Source of the DNA: Paracoccaceae bacterium
Lineage (GTDB): Bacteria; Pseudomonadota; Alphaproteobacteria; Rhodobacterales; Rhodobacteraceae
Assembly (NCBI GenBank): GCA_014872875.1
Contig: WKFI01000013.1
Span: 1 to 59,957, forward strand
DNA length: 59,957 nt
Reading direction: 5' to 3'
Positions 54,699-59,957 of this stretch are shown piece by piece. How positions within the stretch are numbered: the first letter of the stretch is position 1; each line of letters begins with the position of its first letter. A program made the position numbers and the translations under genes. Under the pieces are notes generated by a model. That model ran no database searches. It was not told the DNA's origin and saw only the letters and a list, made by a program, of their open reading frames with translations.

Positions 54699-55722
54699 CG
54701 CTTTTAGCACCGAGGCATGGTCTCCCTCTCCTTCTAACCCATGCCTCACCCGGCGCGCAGCTTCTCTGCGCGCCGGACCCAGATCGCAGGTCAGTTTCAC
54801 TTTCCTGTTGTTGCCAGGCGCGTCGATGCTCAGCTTCAGCGCAGCTGTAGAGCCCCTTCGCATGGCCAATCAGCTGAGCGCGCGACCTCTCTTTTGCTGG
54901 ACAAGCCTGTCGCTGGACGGGCAGCCAGTTCCCTTTTCAAACGGCGCTCAGATCACCGTCGACGGATCCATCAAGAACTCAACACAATCTGACTTTGTCT
55001 TTGTTGTCGCTGGTGCAGACCTGAGCGATCAGGTTGAGAAATCTGCAGCCAAATGGCTTTACACCTCTCTTCGCGCCGGCGCTACGGTCGGCTCCATAAG
55101 TGGCGGGGCACCTATTTTGGCCCGGGCCGGTCTGCTCGGAAATCGCGCTTTCACCCTCCATTGGGAAGATCGGTCAGGCTTTACCGAACGATACCCGTTC
55201 CTGAGCCCTGAAGATCGCCTTTACTGTGCCGACGACCATGTCATCACCTGCGGCGGCGGAGGTGCTGCAACGGACCTAATTCTCCACCTGATCACTCGTG
55301 AATTTGGCGACGACATCGCCATGACTGTTGCGGACATGTGTGTGCACTTCGGAATGCGACGCGGTGAAGAACGTCCACAAAGTTCCCTTTCGATGACGGT
55401 CGGATCCCGCAATCCACATCTGATCAAGGCAGTTCGCCTGATGCAGGACAACTTGGAAGACCCGTTGGATGTCGAAGTCATTGCCGCGCAATCAACGATC
55501 TCGCGCAGGCAGTTGGAGCGGCTTTTCAACACCCACACAGGACGGACACCAAGCCGTTTTTACAAGGACCTGCGATTGGATCGCGCGCGCAAACTGCTGC
55601 GTGACACGGATTACCGGATCGTCACGATCGCGGCTGCCTGCGGTTTTGCGAATGCCACCACGTTTTCAAAGAGCTTTCGCCGAAGGTTCGGCACCTGCCC
55701 GATCCAGTTCAGAAGGATATGA
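54688..55722 (+). CDS. GATase-like/AraC transcriptional regulator (GlxA, GbdR/CdhR type)
   Basis: A 344-residue activator: an N-terminal DJ-1/PfpI-like ligand domain (about 35-215; FTFLLLPGASMLSFSAAVEPLRMANQ in parts, SISGGAPILARAGLL) without a clear catalytic Cys. A C-terminal AraC double helix-turn-helix follows (about 240-344; STISRRQLERLFNTHTGRTPSRFYKDLRLDRAR). This family includes activators for glycine betaine, carnitine and arginine catabolism. The ATG at 54688 overlaps the deacylase by 11 nt; it is the only ATG that keeps the first strand of the ligand domain. A perfect hairpin lies in its first 30 codons. Confidence 0.85.
   Translation: MKDNAFSTEAWSPSPSNPCLTRRAASLRAGPRSQVSFTFLLLPGASMLSFSAAVEPLRMANQLSARPLFCWTSLSLDGQPVPFSNGAQITVDGSIKNSTQSDFVFVVAGADLSDQVEKSAAKWLYTSLRAGATVGSISGGAPILARAGLLGNRAFTLHWEDRSGFTERYPFLSPEDRLYCADDHVITCGGGGAATDLILHLITREFGDDIAMTVADMCVHFGMRRGEERPQSSLSMTVGSRNPHLIKAVRLMQDNLEDPLDVEVIAAQSTISRRQLERLFNTHTGRTPSRFYKDLRLDRARKLLRDTDYRIVTIAAACGFANATTFSKSFRRRFGTCPIQFRRI
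54750..54776 (+). other. Perfect 11-bp hairpin near the start of the AraC-type gene
   Basis: CCGGCGCGCAG (54750-54760), loop CTTCT, CTGCGCGCCGG (54766-54776). It lies 52 nt after the deacylase stop, with no T run. It may stabilise the upstream message and reduce expression of the regulator. Confidence 0.7.
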
Positions 55723-55725
55723 AAC

Positions 55726-56274
55726 ATGACGGCTCTCTCAAACATCAAACAGCACTTTCGCGATCAGGCTGCGTCGGATTGGCCGGATGACCTGACACAG
55801 GTCGCAATCGTTCTGAACGACGGATGCTTCTGCGACTGGTCCGCTTTGCTGTTGGTGATGAGAAGCGCCTTCAAACAAAATCTTGGCCAGATAGACCCAC
55901 CCAGTACCGTTTTCGACTGTACGGAGCGGGATCTGGCAGACCGGGCCGAACACGAGAGGCTGCTTCTCGCCTATCGTGGTGCAGAGCTGGTCGGATGTCT
56001 GTTCATGCGACCCCGGCTGGACGAATTGTTCCTGGGCCGCTTTGCCATTTCTCCCGATCTTCAGGGCACCGGCCTTGCGCGTCGAATGATCCGACATGCC
56101 GAAGCCTGTGCGCTTGGCTATGGGTTGCATTGCTTGGCGCTCGAAACACGGGTGGAACTGCGACTCAACCAAATGAAGTTCCAAAAATTCGGCTTCGTGA
56201 TTACGGGCGGTCGGGCCCATGCCGGATATGATCGGACGACAACGCTCAGAATGGAGAAGCGGTTGCACACTTGA
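55726..56274 (+). CDS. GNAT-family N-acetyltransferase
   Basis: A 182-residue protein with the acetyl-CoA loop SPDLQGTGLARRMIRHAE and the C-terminal NQMKFQKFGFV typical of GNATs. The first 45 residues are an extra segment. It starts 3 nt after the regulator stop and ends the rightward catabolic operon. Some ectoine-utilisation clusters also carry an acetyltransferase next to the deacetylase, which could tune an acetylated inducer; that role here is inference. Confidence 0.85.
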   Translation: MTALSNIKQHFRDQAASDWPDDLTQVAIVLNDGCFCDWSALLLVMRSAFKQNLGQIDPPSTVFDCTERDLADRAEHERLLLAYRGAELVGCLFMRPRLDELFLGRFAISPDLQGTGLARRMIRHAEACALGYGLHCLALETRVELRLNQMKFQKFGFVITGGRAHAGYDRTTTLRMEKRLHT

Positions 56275-56309
56275 ACACCGCTGAACGATCAAAACATGCT
56301 TTTTTCTGG

Positions 56310-58349
56310 CTAGGCTCCCAAGTCTGACAAAAGCGTCAAGGGAATGATGCTGGCCCATGACGTCATTGGCAGAGAAGCGGCATCCACCCCGCCTGTGAAA
56401 CCGTGCGGCAGCTCGACAGACGCGACAGCGTTCGGATCCACGGGGGCGGGCAAAGACAAGAACACCCGTCGTCCACGAACCTTCAATTCATGCACTGAAA
56501 CCCGTTCACCTGAATGCAAGATAATCCCGGCGACACCGTTCGGAACGACATCATTCACGGGCACCGAGAACACCAACACCAAACCTGCCGTTTGCGGTTC
56601 CAAACCGACAAGCCTGGGCGCTTCGTCGTAGTGCTGGTTCGGGAGATGGGCAAAGATAGGTCCACGGAACACACCATCCGACTGTATCGCTCCGGCGTCC
56701 GGCGCGTCCGAACTCCAATCTTCAGCCGCGGCCCAGTCCAGGTGCGCCCGGAGCGCCAGGAAGGTCGCCGCCCCGCGTGCTGAGCTGTCTGCGTCCAACG
56801 CAAATTCAGCCCGTCTGGCGGGGTCGAAAACACATGTGGCTTTGATCCCGGCCTGTTCCTGACCCTGGTCCTGCGGCTCTTCCGGGAAATCCACGCCAGA
56901 GGACACATCAGCATCGAAACGGTTGGCGGCGGCGTCCGAAATCGGTGGAATCCGGGTGACAAATCCGTAGTTGAAAGGATCTCCCTCCCGAAATGCACGG
57001 GCAAATCTGGCCTCTCCGCACAACAAGTCAGCCGGCAGCGCCGGGGCGCAATGTTCGATGGCGTTGTTCACATGGGTGAAATGGCGCATTTCGCCGTCAT
57101 TCATCACACTGCCACGCGGTCTCCAACTGTTGTGAAAAACAAAGCAGGGCTTGTCCGGCAAAGGCGGACCATAGAGAAGTTTGAACAAGGACCCGCCCAA
57201 TTTGCGCGGCGTGAGCTTGCCCTTGCGCCACTCCGGTGGCTCATTGACCTGTGCTGGCGGCACCTGATCATGCGCCCCCGTATTCCCGAAGAAATACCAG
57301 AATCCACCGCCATTGTTGTGAATTGACCAAGCCTTGTGAACGTTTCGGATCCGGTTGTTCCAAACCCACAGGTTTGTCGCGCCGTATTCCGGTTCCACCG
57401 CATTGTCGCGGATGTACTCGATCGTGTTGTCATAGATCTCGATATTCGTATTGCGGGTCGGATCGGGCGGATCGTAGTTGAAAAGGAACTGCTTGGGGTC
57501 GGCAAATTCAGGTGGCGCATCGCCCAGATCTGCCGGATCCAATGCGCGACGTTGGGTCTGGTCCTCGTACGTCATCAGCATCACCGCATTGAAGGCAAAC
57601 CGCATCTGGTTGTGACGAACAATCAAGGATCCGGCCATGTGCTCGGCCACTACGAAGCCTCCATTCATGAAGCGCAGATCCTCCCACCTTGGATCTCCGG
57701 CCCAGGGTTTCTTGTCCGGCGGCTTCTTGAACTGGTGCCAAACCCATTCTTGCCAAAGCCTGCGCTCACTCGGGTCATCCGAAAGCGCGTCTGCCGGACC
57801 GCTGGGATCCTGGCACCAGGCGTTATGTTCGATAAGGATATGGTGGCTGGGACGCTTACTGGTCGCATCATCAACAAAGATCGCATCCTTGCCACCAACA
57901 ATCTGGCAGCCCGCGACCGTCAGGTGATCGCAGGACCGGATGTGCAGGAAGTGCGGCCAACATCCGACAACGGACAGATCTCGAAACTCGATCCACGAGC
58001 AGTTTTCCAACCTGAACATTGGAACGGCATTGTCCCGCATACCCCGTAGATCACGACCTGCATGCTTGCGGGTGCACCAAGCCTGTTTCCGGTTCATCGA
58101 CGGACAAAGCGGATTCACCAGCCCATCGATAATCGTGTCATTCACTGCTCCCTGTATGATGATGGGCTTGCCATCCGCCCCACGTTTACGCCGAACGACG
58201 ATCTTTTCAAAGTAGCGCCCCGGTAGCAAACGGATCTCGGTGCCCGGACCAGATTGATCGATCGCTGCCTGCAAGCTCATCACAGGCTTTAAACTCGGAT
58301 CTAAGGGGAGTGTTGGCTCATCCGGTAGCGCATAAATCAGGTTCAACAC
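56310..58349 (-). CDS. Large right-handed parallel beta-helix protein
   Basis: A 679-residue protein. Residues about 30-330 show the spaced Asn/Val/Ile pattern of pectate-lyase-like beta-helices (YFEKIVVRRKRGADGKPIIIQG, FRDLSVVGCWPHFLHIRSCDHLTVAGCQIVGG, NTNIEIYDNTIEYIRDNAVEPEYG in parts). The C-terminal region (about 560-679) is a beta-sandwich-like domain. No classical signal peptide is seen at the N terminus. Beta-helix proteins with this layout are polysaccharide lyases, epimerases or surface adhesins; no catalytic set is clear, so function is open. The next gene upstream on the same strand is the RTX protein, 236 nt away. Confidence 0.72.
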   Translation of the reverse strand: MLNLIYALPDEPTLPLDPSLKPVMSLQAAIDQSGPGTEIRLLPGRYFEKIVVRRKRGADGKPIIIQGAVNDTIIDGLVNPLCPSMNRKQAWCTRKHAGRDLRGMRDNAVPMFRLENCSWIEFRDLSVVGCWPHFLHIRSCDHLTVAGCQIVGGKDAIFVDDATSKRPSHHILIEHNAWCQDPSGPADALSDDPSERRLWQEWVWHQFKKPPDKKPWAGDPRWEDLRFMNGGFVVAEHMAGSLIVRHNQMRFAFNAVMLMTYEDQTQRRALDPADLGDAPPEFADPKQFLFNYDPPDPTRNTNIEIYDNTIEYIRDNAVEPEYGATNLWVWNNRIRNVHKAWSIHNNGGGFWYFFGNTGAHDQVPPAQVNEPPEWRKGKLTPRKLGGSLFKLLYGPPLPDKPCFVFHNSWRPRGSVMNDGEMRHFTHVNNAIEHCAPALPADLLCGEARFARAFREGDPFNYGFVTRIPPISDAAANRFDADVSSGVDFPEEPQDQGQEQAGIKATCVFDPARRAEFALDADSSARGAATFLALRAHLDWAAAEDWSSDAPDAGAIQSDGVFRGPIFAHLPNQHYDEAPRLVGLEPQTAGLVLVFSVPVNDVVPNGVAGIILHSGERVSVHELKVRGRRVFLSLPAPVDPNAVASVELPHGFTGGVDAASLPMTSWASIIPLTLLSDLGA

Positions 58350-58585
58350 TTCAATTCCTCCAAATCCGACTACGTACTCAAATCAAATACAAAGTCAGAA
58401 GCCTGACCTGCTCAATCGCTGAACGGATTTACGGTACCACGCTCTTTTCACACAACAAGCAGACATTCCCGGCAGCCCAGGCTGCCGAGATAGGATCAGG
58501 TTCCGGTCGGTCCCAAATGCAGAGCTCCGGTATGCCCAAATTTCTGGATTTCGGTAACGCGCGGCCCAGACTGGACGGGCGACCG

Positions 58586-59957
58586 TCAGATCAGGTCGGT
58601 AAACGCCACCGTTTGGTCCGCGAACACAAGCAGGTCGATGTCGACCAACTGATCACGACCTTCATAGAAGCCGTCGGCTCCCCCGCTTGCAGAATCGATA
58701 ACCGTCAGGCGAGTCACGTTTGTACCCCGGTAGCTGTCGTAATAGGTCGTGCTTTCGAAACTATAGTCGGCAAGGTTGCCATCGAACACCGCCCGGTCCT
58801 TGGCTGCCGTGCCACTGTTATTCCAGGTATGGCCAAAAAGACGGTCATCTCCGTGCCCGCCATACAGCCAATCGTTGCCGTCCTCACCGTAAAGCGTGTC
58901 ATGCCCTGTCCCCCCGTAGAGTTTGTCCAGCATGTCACCGCCATAGAGCTTGTCATCACCGCCCTGCCCAAACAGCTTGTCTTTGCCCTGTCCGCCAAAC
59001 AGGTGATCGTTCCCAGCACCGCCGCGCAACAAGTCGTCATTGTCGAAACCGTAAAGACGGTCATTGCCTTTTTGCCCCAACAGAACATCGGCACCGTCGT
59101 GACCTCGTAGATCGTCATCGTGTCTTGAGCCAAACTGGATATCCATGGCTCGGACAGTGACGTCGCTAAACGAAGCGAAGGTGTCATCCTGGCCCAGCTT
59201 CTTTTTGGTGGAGCCTTTGCTGACCTGAATCGATGTTCCGACGCGTTCAAACTGGAATGCATCAACCCGAGCGTCGAAATAGACATGATCAACGCGCGGT
59301 CCTGCTCCAAACAGCTGCTCTGCCGTCAGCACGGTGTCAAAGATCGCCAGGTCACTGATCTTCCCGTCGAAAAAGCTGTTGATCCTGTCGGTTGTTCCGG
59401 GCGTATTGCTCCACCCCGAAGCACCCACGATCAAGGCTTCCGTGTTTGTGCTCCAATCGATCGTCACTTCCGGATCATAGGCAATCCGAGCACCGTTCAG
59501 ATACACCTCAACCCCGGAAGACCCGAAACTCAGGCTGAAGTCATAGTCCTTTCCGACCTCGATGACGTTCTGTGCGGTGAAATAGTGCGACTTGAGATCG
59601 TCCTGAAGGCGCACAATCAATTCCCCAGTCTCGTCAATGTAAACCGACAGATGCCCCCCTTGACCATAATCAGAGGCGTCCTTGGATATCAGCGTTTGAT
59701 AGCTGGACAGGCTGTCGGCAGTGAACCTGAAAGCAATTGTACCCTCGGCCAAGGCAAGTGTCGTGCCGTGGGAAAACACGTAGGATGATCGATCATCCTT
59801 GTCGAAGTCATGCGATCCACTGATCGCAAAACTGGGAGCTTCAGAAGTTTTCAAACCCAACTCCCCTTCCTTTGGCAGGATATCGGTTGGGGGTTTGATG
59901 GGGGCCTTGTTCTTGGCGGTTTCGGTGGGGGCGATGGCCTCGTCCAGGTCCTCGATG
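58586..59957 (-). CDS. RTX/LamG-domain secreted protein (5' end outside the window)
   Basis: The frame is open to the right edge, so at least 456 C-terminal residues are visible and the true start lies beyond 59957. A Pro/Lys/Glu-rich linker (KNKAPIKPPTD) leads into a concanavalin A-like LamG domain (about 200 residues; FAISGSHDFDKDDRSSYVF, LIVGASGWSNTPGTTDR). Then come at least five RTX calcium-binding nonapeptides (GGAGNDHLF, GGQGKDKLF, GQGGDDKLY, GGTGHDTLY, GGHGDDRLF). The end, DLLVFADQTVAFTDLI, resembles the type I secretion signal region of RTX proteins. Extracellular, possibly carbohydrate-binding. Confidence 0.85.
   Translation of the reverse strand, partial: IEDLDEAIAPTETAKNKAPIKPPTDILPKEGELGLKTSEAPSFAISGSHDFDKDDRSSYVFSHGTTLALAEGTIAFRFTADSLSSYQTLISKDASDYGQGGHLSVYIDETGELIVRLQDDLKSHYFTAQNVIEVGKDYDFSLSFGSSGVEVYLNGARIAYDPEVTIDWSTNTEALIVGASGWSNTPGTTDRINSFFDGKISDLAIFDTVLTAEQLFGAGPRVDHVYFDARVDAFQFERVGTSIQVSKGSTKKKLGQDDTFASFSDVTVRAMDIQFGSRHDDDLRGHDGADVLLGQKGNDRLYGFDNDDLLRGGAGNDHLFGGQGKDKLFGQGGDDKLYGGDMLDKLYGGTGHDTLYGEDGNDWLYGGHGDDRLFGHTWNNSGTAAKDRAVFDGNLADYSFESTTYYDSYRGTNVTRLTVIDSASGGADGFYEGRDQLVDIDLLVFADQTVAFTDLI

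Noticed and set aside
40158-56274. Naming the cluster genes eut/doe/ehu outright
   Set aside because: EutB, EnuR and class III DoeD are missing, and the M24 metal-site motifs differ; the symbols would overstate what can be seen.
1-59957. CRISPR arrays, insertion sequences, prophage genes, integrase or attachment sites
   Set aside because: No regularly spaced repeats, transposase or integrase frames, or terminal inverted repeats were seen; the tRNA-Leu at the left edge has no integrase beside it within the window.

Overview
This is a chromosomal window of an alphaproteobacterium, almost certainly a marine member of the Rhodobacteraceae (Roseobacter group). The evidence is gene order: kdsD-lptC-lptA-lptB-hpf-ptsN, rimP-nusA-ylxR-infB with the YlxR protein carrying a second L7Ae-like domain, dnaK-dnaJ behind an alphaproteobacterial RpoH-type promoter, argJ-mutT, and a NodH-like sulfotransferase beside a family 14 glycosyltransferase. 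Genus and species cannot be fixed from the sequence alone.

Layout. 1-5.3 kb: tRNA-Leu(CAG), a short RNase D, then the Kdo/LPS-transport operon with HPF and PtsN. 5.3-15.9 kb: mostly leftward envelope-glycan genes (galU, galE, two related GT2 enzymes, a GT14-type enzyme, a two-part sulfotransferase, kdsB, cysQ), followed by a rightward orphan ABC-2 permease and an SH3 protein. 16-29.3 kb: housekeeping genes (alkB, dnaK, dnaJ, radC, a periplasmic-binding/OmpA fusion, a one-pass membrane protein, secA, a PpiC isomerase, argJ, mutT) and an unlisted-size 44-codon gene. 29.3-34.9 kb: the leftward rimP-nusA-ylxR-infB operon, with an intrinsic-terminator hairpin in its leader. 34.9-39.9 kb: small metabolic genes (NTF2-like, short binding protein, pip, ubiG, marR, nitrilase, grxC) and a 434-base stretch without a gene but with several inverted repeats.

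40.1-56.3 kb is the accessory part: a 15-gene catabolic region. It holds a family-3 ABC importer with two binding proteins, a creatinase-fold M24 hydrolase, an EutE/DoeB-like deacetylase, EutA-like and EutC-like proteins, a stand-alone aminotransferase, an amidase, a GMC oxidoreductase, an aldehyde dehydrogenase, a GNAT, and two regulators (GntR/FCD and GATase-AraC). It resembles ectoine/hydroxyectoine utilisation cassettes but lacks EutB, the MocR-type EnuR and a class III DoeD, so I read it as a related pathway for a different nitrogenous solute. A 12-base AT palindrome lies between the -35 and -10 of the aldehyde dehydrogenase promoter and of the M24/transport promoter. It also lies in the divergent promoter of the cyclodeaminase operon. 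This would place all three transcription units under one regulator, most likely the local GntR protein.

56.3-59.96 kb: two leftward genes for a large beta-helix protein and for an RTX/LamG protein that runs off the right edge, both probably extracellular.
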